NCBI RefSeq assembly: GCF_051020765.1
Contig: NC_134932.1
Location: 8,804,001-8,868,000, forward strand
Reading direction: 5' to 3'
From: Lasioglossum baleicum
Lineage: Eukaryota; Arthropoda; Insecta; Hymenoptera; Halictidae
DNA length: 64,000 nt
Shown: in pieces, positions 10,699 to 22,720 of the stretch
How the letters are laid out: each line of letters begins with the position of its first letter
Numbering within the stretch: position 1 is the stretch's first letter
Translations under genes and position numbers: made by a program
The notes under the pieces: model-generated
The model's database searches: none
Told to the model about the DNA's origin: nothing
What the model saw: only the letters and a program-made list of their open reading frames with translations

Positions 10699-11666
10699 AA
10701 TAAAATAAAATAAATAAAATTGAATCAGCTTCGAGTCCGAAGAGTCTTTGGGAATGGGTTGATAATTTGGCTGAAGAAGATTATTGTAGACGTGATTATA
10801 GATGTAAAGGACATTGTGCAGGGGAAGGGTTTACGGGAGTTCCGGGACGCGGAAGGCAATTTGATTCGCGATTTTCCGCGGTTCCGAACTTTTTTCATTT
10901 GTACGGCTCCGCGGAACGTGTAGCGCGTACCGCGTATCGCGTAAGAGCAGTTGCGGCTGTATTTTATGACTCACAGACCGTCCAAGTTCATGCGAAAGTT
11001 TCTAAGTGGGGATGGTAATACGTAAAAGGGAGGCGTGAAGTGTTAACACAGGCCAGAACAGCAGCAGACACTTGACGCACCCCTCATCCTATTCTCCGGC
11101 AGGCTTCTTTTGCCTTCTTTTCCCCCTATCCTCCACCTTTCTTCCCCGTCTTCGTCGTCCTTCTTTCTTTCTCTCTCTCGGTTCTCCAACCACCCTGGGC
11201 TTCCTTTTTCGCCCCGAGCAGCCCTCCGCCGCCCTCTTTTTCACCTAGCTACCGCTTTGACGCTTCTTTCTCATCGGCTTTTTGCTTGTCCATCTATTTC
11301 TCCCCAGAGCGCGCTTCGGCTTTACACTATCTATCTCTTTCTGTTACGCGTTCCTCAAACTACCGTTACTTTACATTTTCCCTAATATTTCTTTTTCGGG
11401 AGCAAACGACGTTTTTGTCAAAGGTTACTCCCGCCCACGACTCCCTCGACCTTTCTCTACCCGAGGAATTTTTAGCCGCGCAAGACGAGAGAGCAGCTAG
11501 ACATTCACGGTCCGCGAAACTGCGATCATTTTGCACCTTTCAGACTCGGAAAAAGGATGCTACCGCTTCTTCCTCCATTCGGACCGCCAACGAAACGCCT
11601 CCGCGCCACTGATTACGCCTACGAGATTTCTTCGCTTTCAACAGCGGACCAGTCGAAATTCAGTGT
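10699..11666. other. No recognisable gene
   Basis: Mixed sequence with a pyrimidine-rich block at 11100-11400 that creates long Ser/Leu/Pro open frames in two phases. These are compositional and have no domain support. Confidence 0.5.
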
Positions 11667-11674
11667 GTCGTAAC

Positions 11675-11962
11675 CAGTGTTGGGCAAATTTTATTTTGAA
11701 TAATAAATAAACGTGTGATTTTAATTGCAAATAATAACTAAACTTTTTATTTAAATAAATTATTATTTCTTATTTGCAAATAAAAGATTATTTATTATTT
11801 GAATTGCAGTGGAAATCAAATAAATAGTTTTTGGTCTCCTCTTATTTCTTGTATTTTTCTTATACAATGAACACGTGAGTGTTTTTTGTCTGCTATATGC
11901 TTATTTACATTTTTATTTAAATAATTGTTTATTTAAATATATTTATTTATCGCCCAACACTG
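11675..11962. mobile_element. hAT MITE with perfect 8-bp duplication
   Basis: Terminal repeats CAGTGTTGGGC and GCCCAACACTG are exact inverted matches and of canonical hAT type (CAGTG...). GTCGTAAC is duplicated exactly at 11667-11674 and 11963-11970. The 288-bp interior is AT-rich and made largely of AATAATAAATAA-type words. No coding capacity. Confidence 0.92.
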
Positions 11963-11970
11963 GTCGTAAC

Positions 11971-14249
11971 TAGATTGCGTAACTTTACGCAAAATAAAAA
12001 TGTTCTTCGTCAATTACAAGACACAGGAACAGCCAAATTGAAAATAACATATGGTCGTTTTTAAATCGTCTTAATGCTTTTACTGTTTTAAATTACAACT
12101 TGGCGTAACAAAGGGGCTCGAAAAGATGTCTAGAACAAACCTGTCGCTCTATAATTTTCGGTATGCAAGCGCGAGTAATGGAGCTTGCATTCGTCAGTGG
12201 AGGGTGAAAATGGGGGACGACGCGATGGTGTAACCACAGACTGCGAGAAGCGCAATGGGCCGAGATGGTAATCTTGCCAACGGGAATACGAATTTCGAAT
12301 AAACACATCCGGGAGTTGTTGCACAAAAAGGCAACTTGGCAGATCAAAAATAGAAACATCGCTCTTTAATATGAGGTAGATTGCTATGATTTTTTCCCGT
12401 GAGGGTACAACAGATTGAATATCGACTATTATATCAGTTTACTTTAACTTTGACTTGCCGTAAAAATTCCATAAAATGACAGACAAAAATCGTAAATTAA
12501 TTTTTTTGGTGTAGTTGTAAAGGGAATAGTTACCTCTTCAAGTCTGTGCACGTTTTAGTAACGAAAAAATTTTCCAACGTCCGCAGAGACGTTAGAATTT
12601 GCAACATTTTCGAGGCTCGAAGGTAGCTTGACTTTCCCACCTGGTACATAACGTTCAGCGGAGCGGCCAGGGGCGTGTAAAACGGATGGGATAAGGGAGA
12701 GAAGGAGGAAGATGAAGAAGAAGAGGGAGGGTGGCTGGTGCTCCAGACCGGGGGAGAGACGGGCGGATGCGAGATACCGGAATGTAGAACGTACTAAATT
12801 ACTTTCATCTCGAGTGCTCGTGTTTTTCTTCCGTACGTTCGCGGCTTGTTACGCCCGCACGCCTCTAATTATCGAGTTATTGCAAAACGAGCGTAATTGC
12901 GACAGAATTACGGGCGCTCGCGCCACTGAAAATTATCGGGAAAGCCGTGCACTCCGATCCGAAACCGCTCCCTCGCCAATACATCGAGTCTGAGGGAAAG
13001 AACTAATTGTTGCGGAGCGAGGTTCCTTTAGTTTGAACAAAAATAAAATGCTGGAACGACTCTCTAGTTCCACGGGACACTACGAAAAAACTTATCTTGC
13101 TCCTTACTTTTTTAACTTAACGAGCCCACGGAGGGATTAAACGTCGGCGAGTTTCTCTCGCTAATCCGCCTCGCCTCCCTTCGCCACGCCGCTTTTACTC
13201 CCTTTGACTCGCCTCCCGTGAAACAAATTGCGATCAAATTTATCTGGAAAAATTACGCGCCAGCCCGGGAAACGTTCAAGAGAGACTTCCAGGGCTTCGC
13301 CGCTAGAACAGGGACGCAGATATTGCTGGGCCAGTTTAATTGAACGTTTACAATTTTTTGAAGCCTCTGTAGCAACATTATTGTCAGCTATTTTGGATCA
13401 GAGGCAAGTCTTTTGAGTATACCGATTGTACTAGATTGCAGGAAGATTATTTCTGATCGAGAAAATTATTGGGGGAAGAAATAAATAATATTTTATTTGT
13501 TTCTACTACGTGTTATCGAATATCGTAGAAAATTTTGGTTACTGGCATGAGGATTAATAACGAACATTTAGAGCAGTCTGAGCCTTTGCTACTCCATTTC
13601 CTTTACACTCACAAATTCGCTAATTTCCAGCAGTTTGCATCACGTTCCTAACTCGGACCCTCGAATTCGGAACTTCGGCCCGAGTAAACTTCGCTAAGGG
13701 TTCAGCCGGTCGAGACGAATTATCTTGTCTGCCGTTCGTTCCTCCCGGCCGCGATGGAGGAACTCATATTTCGTTAAGATTCGCCGACGCTGCCGAAAGT
13801 TTTTCAAGTTGTTCGACGTCTCCTGGCTTCGGATTCAATTAAACGGCGAGCGGAGAAGTGTCCAGGCGGCGATAGTCGGTTGATAGCTGAGCGATCGTTG
13901 TTCCAGAGCGGAATCACGCCGGTGTAATTTATCTGTAAACTCGAACTTGCTACTTAAAGGAACAGGCCGGGTCGGGCCGGGGGCCGAGCCGCATGTAGCG
14001 TGTCCCGTGGGAGCAGCCCGGTAGACCCTCGTGATTTACCACGCTCCCGGGTCCATGTGCGGAATACACATTTAATAGAGATCGCATTTACAGCTGCATA
14101 AATCACGACGCGCTCGGACGCCTGCCCTCGGTACCGTCCTCCGACGCGATGCATTCGAACCGTTCAAATTGAATTTTTTTCTGCTCTTTATTTTATTGGT
14201 TGGTCCAGTTGGGGTGAACCTTCGCTACCCTCTATATAATATGTAATAG
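11971..14249. other. No recognisable gene
   Basis: No transposon ends or protein family signatures seen. CpG-rich patches at 12.7-13.3 and 13.7-14.1 kb may be conserved non-coding sequence, but nothing here demonstrates it. Confidence 0.45.
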
Positions 14250-14370
14250 ATTAGAATTCAAGAATATTGTAATGTTGTTTTTAACGTGACAAAGGCATTA
14301 AGTGACGAAATCACGTTTTATTTTATTCCTGCTTCCCACAATCAATGCAGAATATTTTTATGTAAGAGAG
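14250..14370 (+). mobile_element. hAT-like MITE, fragment
   Basis: Body similarity to the 259-454 family (AAGAATATTGTAATGTTG, AAGTGACGAAAT, CCTGCTTCCCACAATCAATG). Both terminal repeats are lost. A separate right end (GCATAAAGATCTGCAGTCTG) lies at about 14711-14731. Confidence 0.65.
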
Positions 14371-14735
14371 TAAAGGATATTAAAAAGCTCTAAATATTTA
14401 TTGAACACAATTGAAAAACAACAATATAAACGTAAACTTAATAATCAATAATTGCGTAACTGTATTTCGTGTTTCCGTAATCGTATCGTATTTAACTATT
14501 TCGCGGTTTTTTCGAGCAACTAACTGCGTGAACACGTCTTTTTCGTAATCCATTCTCGACGTGATGTTTTGTTTGTCTAACTATTTACATTGGTTACGTA
14601 GTCAATCGATATCGCATCAATTGACTCACGCACACACACATAAAATACACACATACAAATATTATTACACGCATACAGAAAACATTCAAAATCTCGCTCC
14701 TACATTTATTTTGCATAAAGATCTGCAGTCTGTCT

Positions 14736-16350
14736 AATACATTCGCATTCTTAAATATGTTCAATCTGTGTACTGCTTCGAACTGCACCTGCTCGTTTTC
14801 GTCACAAATTCAAGCGACTGTCACCACTTTGTAATCCTCCGAGAACTTATATCAGGATCAAACGGAGGATTGAATGTTCTTCGAATATTTTTCGATATTC
14901 GAGACATTGATGTACGATTTCCGACGGGTTAAAGGATACGAAGAGACGCAGTAAAATTTTGTTCCCGCATTTGTTTCTTCATAATACTCGAGCGGGTTGT
15001 TTTAAAGAGTATGGGAGACGCGTTGGCGGAGATTGAAGCCGCAGGCTTTGATTCGAGTCTTGGCCGGTCTGGTTTCTCGCGAGGGGCGCGGGGGAAGTTT
15101 TCGAGAATCGAATCGAATCGCCTGGAACAGCGTCTCGTCGAGCGGTTGACAAGTCGTTGGAGAAACAGGAGAGGAGAGGATACGAGTGGAGAGTTAGGAG
15201 AGAGAGAGAGATAGAGGGAGAAATAGAGGGAGCGAAGAAGAAAGAAGGTTCGCGCGCGATAGCCCTAACACGAGCAAGAGAACGGAGACCTCGGGGATAT
15301 CCTAATATTTTAACCACTGGCGAGGAATGAAAGGACCCGGGTGAGCATGAAAAGGGAAAAAGGGGTTCGCGAATCATCCCTGCGTACCCTTAAACCCTAC
15401 TGGATGGGGTGGAACCTGCAAGGTGGGTGGAACTGTATACCCGTTGCGGTACCCCGAGGGAAGTACTTGCAATTAACGCGGTAAGACTCGGCTCTTGCAA
15501 GGGGTAGTACACCCTCCTTACGCCACCCTACGTTTCTCTCTCCGTCACTCTCTCTTTGCGGTCTCTCTCGGGCTTTCGATCCTCCGTCATCGTTTCTGTA
15601 CAGCTCTCTCGTTCCGTCTCTCGTTAGCGGCGCGGTTTCTCTGTCGAATCGTCCCCTCGCGAGCCCTTCGAGCGCTCATAGGGGACGCCAGAATGGCTGT
15701 GTTCGGTTATTTGTCAGGGATACGCGTAATCGCGCGCGCACGCGTCCTGCCACTCTCCGGCAAATCTGGAAATTCGCGATTCGAGGCTTTCACGGCTTCG
15801 CATTATACAGTTCCCACTGCGTCGACGCTTCCGAGCGCGAGCCGTATCCTTTTCGCACCAATTTTCCCAGCGTTTCACGAAGTTTCACGCTGTTGTCGAT
15901 TAAAAACGGGGACTTTTTAATCGGTTGGCTAAACGATTTAAAAGTTCGGATGAATAATTGAATGGACCCTGTTTCGATCGGCGAGCAATCAACCGGGACG
16001 TGACGTCAACGCGTCGCACCACTTTCTAATGGCTCGCGTTAGAATAGCCGAACTCGAACTAATGTATCGGAAACATTGATGTTGTATAGGAATTTTGTTC
16101 GGATTATTTGCGCTAACAATTTCTACGGCTTGCTGCTGTCTAATACCCGGATAGCACACGACGTCTTTAAGATATCCATTTTACGTCTATTTCAAGTCTG
16201 AACGTCTTACGTCCTAAGAAGACGTCTTTAAGACCGTAAACAGTGTGGTTTTTATATACCCATAATCTAGCAGCACTAGCACTGGTATTATTTGTTCGAG
16301 TTAGTGTTTTTCCTTCAATTCAATCTTTGTGCTATTTGAGTAAAAACTGA
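14736..16350. other. No recognisable gene
   Basis: Includes a purine-rich block (15180-15245, GA repeats) and a pyrimidine-rich block (15530-15640). Open frames here (for example 15495-15920) are compositional. A small inverted motif pair (GACGTCTTTAAGA) lies at 16160-16240. Confidence 0.45.
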
Positions 16351-16352
16351 TA

Positions 16353-17081
16353 CAGTACGTTCTCGACTTACACGGATCCGCTTTACGCGGGTTTCTTAGA
16401 AGCGAATCAGAAAACCAATTCTACACTGAGAAAAAAATCCTGTCGAAACAAAAAAAAATATATGTTGATTCAATAAGATGTACTATTGAATAGTGCCAAT
16501 ATCATATGAACTTATTTTAATATTTAATACTATTGAATTTCAATAGCAAAACTCATTTCCGCCAATCATACAAGCGAATAGCTTGACATCAATGTTTTCA
16601 AAAAAATAAGATATGGCCTCAAACCAATTCCAGTATAAATCAATACATTTCTCAAATTTTTTTAACAACATATCTGATTCAAGGAAAAAGAGAAATATTA
16701 CGAATAATAATGTACGGTATTGAATCGAATAATATTTTCAATCATTTCATGATAGACAATTCAAATACATCACGATTTGCTTCTAAATTTCATACTATTG
16801 AAAAGAATACATTGATATTCATCGAAGTAAAAAAAATTACAATAACACGCGTGTTATTGAAGTAACTACTTTTTTTTCTCAGTGTACATATGTGACAGAA
16901 TTTGATAAGTTTTCCATGAACATAGTTGAACATAGTTGGTTTATTTGAATTTTCCTTTTAAATGAGTACATATGCATAAAGCAAATCGTATTAATAACCT
17001 TTCAGCGGTGGCGATCAGGCACTATTCGACTTACGCGGGAATCGCTGGACCGAATTAACCGCGTAAGTCGAGGACTTATTG
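16353..17081. mobile_element. Pogo/Tigger-like MITE carrying a nested TA-flanked MITE
   Basis: Ends CAGTACGTTCTCGACTTAC and GTAAGTCGAGGACTTATTG are inverted repeats with TA duplicated outside (16351-16352, 17082-17083). The CTCGACTTACGCGG-type end resembles pogo/Tigger termini. Removing the nested element at 16424-16884 leaves about 270 bp with no coding capacity. Confidence 0.78.
16424..16884. mobile_element. CACTGAG-ended MITE nested in the pogo-like element
   Basis: Ends CACTGAGAAAAAAA and TTTTTTTCTCAGTG are inverted repeats. TA is duplicated at 16422-16423 and 16885-16886. AT-rich, 461 bp, no coding capacity. It splits its host cleanly, so it is younger than the host. Confidence 0.82.
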
Positions 17082-17779
17082 TACCGCGATTAACCTCGAA
17101 GTTCGAACGATGATAGCAGCGACGAGATGGCCAAATAAGGTCTCTCGATATCGATTTTTGGGCAATTGCGCAGCTAGAGAGAGAGAAAGAGAGGAGAACG
17201 GGGCAACGTTCACGAGAATCAACTGGCAACGAGCTGTCAAATTCCATCGACGACCTCTCTGGTCGCTGCAGGGATGAAAGGGAGTCTAGTTGGTAGGACG
17301 GGTCGACGTCACGTTTCACGGGACACGGGCTCGAATCGCGATAGAACCGTCGCCGAATATCCACGGCGACCGCTAATTACAAGGAATTCGTCGATATTCC
17401 GGGAACCCGGTTCCGTTCTTTCGCGCGGAACTAACGGCCACGAACCGTGGGGGGGGGGCCTATGCACGAATAGAGCATACGGAATACGCACGCTGTGGTT
17501 CTATCGATCGACGGATTACCTGTCGATTATATATGCAGCGAATTAACAATTGGTCTCGTGGTCACGGTCGAGATAAAGCTGTTTGTTGCTTTCGTACCGA
17601 CGATCAAAGTAATCGCGGCGCGGTAACGACGTGCCTCCGTCAGCGCAAAGTAGCAAAACGGAAAGCACAGGCACGTAGGTATACGTAACGATGTCGGTCG
17701 ATAACATTCGCGCAACCAGACTGCGTGGCTCCGCGCGAATTTTCATTTGTATAAGCTGTTCTTTATTCTTTCCTGTTCT

Positions 17780-17862
17780 TAAGGTACGTGTACATCTGAG
17801 AGTTTCTGTCGATAGTTGTTCTCGTCAGTACAACTCTCAATTTGAGTGTCCATTTGACAGTG
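17780..17862 (+). repeat. Single end of element F
   Basis: TAAGGTACGTGTACATCTGA, then GAGTTTCTGTCGATAGTTG, matches the end of element F at 22645-22715 (reverse complement). The other end was not found nearby. Confidence 0.6.
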
Positions 17863-17949
17863 TTTTCAATCTTTCAATATGTACGTTAGGAAAGTATCCC
17901 AAGTGGACTAAGGACGATAGCGCATGTTTATATTAGAGGCGACTTTGTT

Positions 17950-18184
17950 TTGGGTTGGAAAGAAAGTTCGGAGCGTTTTCAAATTAAGAATCGAAGATAA
18001 AATTAAGATATTTATTCACAGGTTTATTCAATAACACGAGAAGTTACCTCGAAAATGGCAAAGAGTAATAGAACAGAATGGAAAATATGTTGTTGAATAA
18101 ATCTATGAATAAATATCTGAATTTTAGCGCTAATTTACATTTACATTTAATTTACAAACGCTACGAACTTTCGTTCCAACCCAA
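17950..18184. mobile_element. Mariner-type MITE, uninterrupted copy
   Basis: Ends TTGGGTTGGAAAGAAAGTTC and GAACTTTCGTTCCAACCCAA are inverted repeats; TA follows on the right. The 235-bp body matches 5425-6021 with the piggyBac-like insertion removed (AAAATTAAGATATTTA, AGAACAGAATGGAAA, AATAAATCTATGAATA). Confidence 0.82.
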
Positions 18185-18186
18185 TA

Positions 18187-18570
18187 ATAAGTGGCCTGTC
18201 CATGCGACAAATCTCTGCATGCCGTCATTTAAAAACGATACATAGTTTTGTGACCGAACGTGTGGGACAACGGATATGCATTCAATTTTGCCAGAAACTT
18301 GGGCATTTATTCGGAAACCATAGGTACGATTCTCCGCACAGTCCTGATCTAGCTCCTTGTGACTTCAGGTTGTTCCCCAAAATGAAAAACCTCTCAAAGG
18401 ACAAAGATTCGCAGACGTAGAAGCAATAAAACAGGATACAACGAGGCAGCTGTTCGCTATCCCTAAGGATGATTTTAAGGAATGTTTCCATAAGCGGGAG
18501 GATCGCTGAAAGAAAGTTGTGGCTTCTAACGGACAATACTGTGAAGGGGAGACCATTGATATCAACCAGG
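18187..18570 (+). pseudogene. Mariner transposase C-terminal remnant, frameshifted
   Basis: One frame reads GNHRYDSPHSPDLAPCDFRL, then FPKMKNLSKD; after a shift the next reads DVEAIKQDTTRQLFAIPKDD and FKECFHKREDRWKKVV. The SPDLAPCDFxLFPKMK block is the signature around the third catalytic aspartate of mariner transposases, and the F..CF.KR.DRW.K tail is its usual end. The N-terminal half is absent and the frame is broken. Confidence 0.85.
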
Positions 18571-18631
18571 AATGATACTTCCACCCGTTACAGCACAAGG
18601 TCGGATACTTTCCGGACAGACCTCGTATATA

Positions 18632-18987
18632 CAGGGTGTCCCAAAATTCCTTCAACAGCCGGAAATGGAAGGTTCCCGAGATCATTTGAAGCAATATTTT
18701 CCTTTGCAAAAATGTTATACGCGGCTTTGTTTGGGAGTTATTAACGAAAAACACGGACGAATCAGAGCGCGACCCAGACGCGAGTTGGCACAGTAGTCAT
18801 GGCGCGCCAACTGTCCATTGGCCGACTGTACCAACTCGCGTCTAGGTCGCGCTCTGATTGGTCCGTGTTTTTCGTTAATAACTCCTAAACAAAGCCGCGG
18901 ATAACATTTTTGCAAAGGAAAATATTGCTTCAAATGATCTCAGGAACCTCCTATTTCCGGCTTTTGAAGGAATTTTGGGACACCCTG
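18632..18987. mobile_element. Near-perfect palindromic MITE with CAGGGTGTCCCAAAATTCC ends
   Basis: Terminal repeats CAGGGTGTCCCAAAATTCC and GGAATTTTGGGACACCCTG, TA on both sides (18630-18631, 18988-18989). The two halves are inverted copies for about 160 bases each, meeting around ATGGCGCGCCAA. A partial left half lies at 30270-30375. Confidence 0.85.
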
Positions 18988-18989
18988 TA

Positions 18990-19790
18990 TATGTATTTCT
19001 TCTGCATTGACATCCTATATGTATACTTAATTAGAAGAATACTGTTGACGAAATTTTATTACGTATATAATGTTGGCTTTAATGGGCAGGTTCGGCGTTA
19101 AATGAGTGTGCGTGTACGCAGCGGGGTAGCAGTAGGCCGTGGCGGAAGCGGAAACAAGCCAGATGCTCGGCCCGATACGATGGAATTGATTCGGCAGCGT
19201 GGCGCAGCGCATGACCTGCCGGTGGTTTGACCTTTATCGACGAGCAGCCCTTGTCGTGGCACGAAGCAAACCGGGGCGAACACCACCAAACCCTCGAAAC
19301 GGCATATCACGATCGGCATTTGCCCGCGGAACAGCCAATCGAACCGGACGAGCGGAAGAAACACCGGAGAAATATTAGGTATCTCGTGGGCAGCTCGACA
19401 GGCCTATTCCTCCCAATATTTTTCCACTTGTCCCGATTCCTGCGAGCTCTCGCTGCCGGCCTCCGATCTTCCCCGTTCGAGAACTGTATCACACAATTTC
19501 TATCCACGTGTCATCCGGACAAATTCAATGACGACGGCGTACAGTAGGCTGAATCGAGAAAGAACCCCGTAATAATCATATGGAAAATCTATCCCGGTAA
19601 AATCAGTTGGATTTTTACTCGAATACGTCACTTCCCTAACGCTAGAAAATTCTAGCCCCCTCAGCAAAGAAGTTTCACTTTAAAAGATTTCTCGAATTTA
19701 TATTTTACTATTTTTTGAATGAATTTCTGTGCAAATTTCATCCCGATATCTCTTATGGTTCAAGAATTATAACAAAATGTCACTAAATTT
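18990..19790. other. No recognisable gene
   Basis: A CpG-rich stretch at 19.1-19.5 kb with overlapping open frames on both strands and no domain signature, followed by AT-rich sequence leading into the degenerate repeat at 19.8 kb. Confidence 0.45.
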
Positions 19791-19799
19791 CTCAATCCA

Positions 19800-20536
19800 G
19801 CCCATTTTTAATTTTTGCTATATATCATTTTCCGTAGATTTTTTCACACTGATTTCCTTATTCTTATTTTTATCACCAGAAGTTAAAGAATTCGTTGATG
19901 AGAAGTAAGTTAAAAAGATTAAATACTTACCTTACTTCCTGTGTAAATGAAAATATAATCATGGAAAATAGATATCTAATTTAAATTACATTACAGTCAC
20001 ACGTAGCCTACAAGGAGTGCCAGAGGCAATCGCAGCTATACGTCGGGTGATCGTTCGTCAAGTGATATACGTCAAATAAACGTTCACAAATACTTCATTA
20101 TGTTTAATTTTATTGTGTTTTATATATGAGAATACAATATACCTTCAAACTAGTGGGTTATCAAATCATTTCAACGAGAAATGATTACATTAGTTCTGTT
20201 CACAAAAATCGATTTCTTGAAAAAACCAGAGGTCGTAGACAAATTTTGAGACCAGATTTGAAATCAGCGTGAAAAAAAACTACGGGGAATGATATATAGC
20301 AAAAATTTAAAAAAAATTTTCCGCCCGTGGTAACGGAGAAACCACATTTTCTTGAAATTGTGAGGGTTTAACGAATTTCCTCAAGGTTAAAAACCGTTCG
20401 TACCGTAATCTCCCTATTTTTCCCATATTCTGCAAAGTTTCAGCTTTAATTTTTAAAAAATTTCATCGCTGTACCTCATTCCTATCGAAAGTTATTTCGT
20501 TTTGAATCGAGTTAGGTCACTTTTCCCCACTGTGCG
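19800..20536 (-). mobile_element. Degenerate element H (CAGTGGGG end)
   Basis: The right end, on the reverse strand, reads CGCCGCACAGTGGGGAAAAG then ATAACTTTCGATAGGAATGA. The first 130 bases align with 31034-31120 plus 31314-31390, and 20225-20290 aligns inverted with 31430-31510 (TTTCAAATCTGGTC, TCTAC). The left boundary is not clear, and 19870-20170 is shared with 3910-4130. No coding capacity. Confidence 0.55.
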
Positions 20537-21005
20537 GCGTTCCCTTAACGACACACGCTATCGACCTTGTTCGAATCGCTCGCCGATTGTTCCCTGGTTC
20601 GATCGTCTAGCAAATCTTCAGGCCGAGACTCTCCACAGAACAGCGACGCTCGCGAAAGCGTTGCCAAACAACGCAACGGTGAGGCGAAGATAAGATTGTC
20701 ATGTGAAGATGCTTCGAAGCCTCTTCTTCCAAACGAACGAATTAAGAGAATTAACATGTTCACTCTCTACACTCTATCGTCCTGTATAAGAGGACACAGT
20801 AAATCTAGTATCCCGTTCAGCAGAACACGAGAAGAGATCTGAAGTATGTCTTTTATCAAATCTGTACGAAGGGGAAAGAGCGGAGGGAACGAATTCCGAA
20901 AATGTTGATGTTGCATAAAGATCCGCGAGTCTAAGAGTTAGCAGTTTCGATCGAGCCCGGAGGGTTCGAAACGTACACGAGCGCTCGTTTGGAATACGTT
21001 ATATT

Positions 21006-21385
21006 TAGGGATTGCAATCCCGCGATGCGGGATCCCGCGTCATTAGTCCAGTCAACGAAAAATCGTAGAGGAAAATGGAAGGAACACAATTTTCAACTTT
21101 GGGACTTTGTTTGGACTAGTTAGGAGGTAAACATACTAAAAGTCCCCACTCCTAGGAGGTGAGCGGGGTGCAGGGGGCACATAGTTTCCGAAATATAAGC
21201 AGAAAACCGAAAAAGGGATCTTCTACGTGCCCCCTGCACCCGCTCACCTCCTAGGAGTGGGGACTTTTAGTATGTTTACCTCCTAACTAGTCCAAACAAA
21301 GTCCCAAAGTTGAAAATTGTGTTCCTTCCATGTTCCTCTACGATTTTTCGTTGACTGGACTAATGACGCGGGATTGCAATCCCTA
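21006..21385. mobile_element. Palindromic hAT-like element with perfect 8-bp duplication
   Basis: Terminal repeats TAGGGATTGCAATCCC and GGGATTGCAATCCCTA, flanked by exact GTTATATT duplications (20998-21005, 21386-21393). From 21035 to 21180 and from 21227 to 21373 the sequence is an almost exact inverted repeat (GTTAGGAGGTAAACATACTA, CCCCACTCCTAGGAGGTGAG) around a loop of about 45 bases. No coding capacity; little divergence between arms suggests a recent element. Confidence 0.92.
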
Positions 21386-21393
21386 GTTATATT

Positions 21394-22069
21394 CTTCAGT
21401 GGTGGGATCCTGCAGCGAGATCGCGCAGCGCGGCGTTGTTACGAGCACGGCCGAACGCGATAGCGATCGATATTCGCACGTTTCACGAGTAGAGCAGTCT
21501 ATTGGGTAACGGAACTAGCACGCTCGATCTGACCGAGATCTGGAGAACCGACGCGATCCGTTTGCCGTTCGTGGAAAATCCGGTTAGGCTAAAACACGCG
21601 GAAATAAAGACTTCCATCGCGTTTGCTGTCGTCCCTCGAAACAGCTCCCATTCATCGGGCTCGAGTAAATCACGGCTGTCGCGCGCGACTCCCTTTCATT
21701 AATCCGAGAGACGGCGGCGTCGCGGATCGTCAACGTCAGCGTCTTCGGACATTTACGAATGGAAGCCGTTTGGAATATCAGAGACTCGAGGAGAAGGTGG
21801 AAGAGGTCGGAGGAGGAATCCGTCGACGAGCTAGACGGCACGGCACGATTGCTCGGAGCTCGGATTCCGGACCAGCAATCCGATCGGCCTATTCTTCCTC
21901 CCTCTTCCGACTCTCGCCTTTATTCTTCCGGGCGAAACTCCCTGTCGTGTCTCTTACGTCCGTCAACATCGCCTCGATGGACTCGAGCGTCCAGGAACGA
22001 GTATGTATCGATAATGCACACTGTGTCCACTGTTCAAACGTTTGATCGATCGCCTTTGGCAGAAACGGT
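21394..22069. other. No recognisable gene
   Basis: CpG-rich sequence with overlapping open frames (21502-21702, 21623-22045 +) that lack recognisable domains. Confidence 0.45.
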
Positions 22070-22087
22070 CTAAAGGTACGTGTCTTA

Positions 22088-22290
22088 TAGACTGCAGATT
22101 TTTATGCATTTATGGAGAAATTAGCTGGGTTAAATTAGAAACAATTAAATATTAGCAAAATCGAACAATGGTGTTACGTTGTTTTCAATGCAAAAACGCC
22201 ATTAAGGGACGAAATGAATTTTTATTTAACTCCTGCTTCTCCCACAAATGATGCGGAACGTTTTTATTTTGCACAAAGATCCGCAGTCTA
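22088..22290 (+). mobile_element. hAT-like MITE, full copy
   Basis: TAGACTGCAGATTTTTATGC ... GCACAAAGATCCGCAGTCTA, both ends intact, body as in the 259-454 copy. The flanking 8-mers do not match, perhaps because the left end sits directly at the end of element F. Confidence 0.8.
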
Positions 22291-22466
22291 CTTGGAACTA
22301 TCGAAACTCATCTCATCAGAGTTACACGCATGAAATTCAAATGGCCACATACTTCAGAGGATTTTCCGAGAGTTCACTGTCAATCTCTGAGAGCAAAATA
22401 TTTCTGAAGTACTCTCAGATGAACACGCAAATTGAGAGTACTCTCGAGAACAACTCTGAGGCTGTA

Positions 22467-22680
22467 AGGAAAAACGCCGCATGTCAAAATTTCAAAAAAT
22501 TTGAGTTTATGCATTAATTCGAGTTAGGATTTACGTATTCACCAGATAAAAGGTTACGAAAAAAATTCGAATGGCTTGGAAAACAATGTCAAAGAGTTGG
22601 TAATCGAAACTTTCAACGGCAATATCTCGAAAGTGAAAGTATCGCGAGATGCGGCGTTCTTCCTTACGACCACAGAACTA
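22467..22680 (-). mobile_element. Element E, uninterrupted copy
   Basis: Inverted ends: AGGAAAAACGCCGCATGTCA on the left and GATGCGGCGTTCTTCCTTAC on the right. It aligns, reverse-complemented, with the two halves of 7607-8505 (TACTTTCACTTTCGAGATAT, ATTGCCGTT, TTAATGCAT). No coding capacity. Confidence 0.75.
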
Positions 22681-22720
22681 TCGACGGAAACTCTCAGATG
22701 GACACGTACCTTTAGATGTA

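Larger units (their letters stand above)
22070..22715. mobile_element. Element F with two elements nested inside
   Basis: The inverted ends CTAAAGGTACGTGT (22070-22083) and ACACGTACCTTTAG (22702-22715) are exact. Inside lie the hAT-like MITE at 22088-22290 and element E at 22467-22680. One F end also occurs at 17780-17862. Confidence 0.65.
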
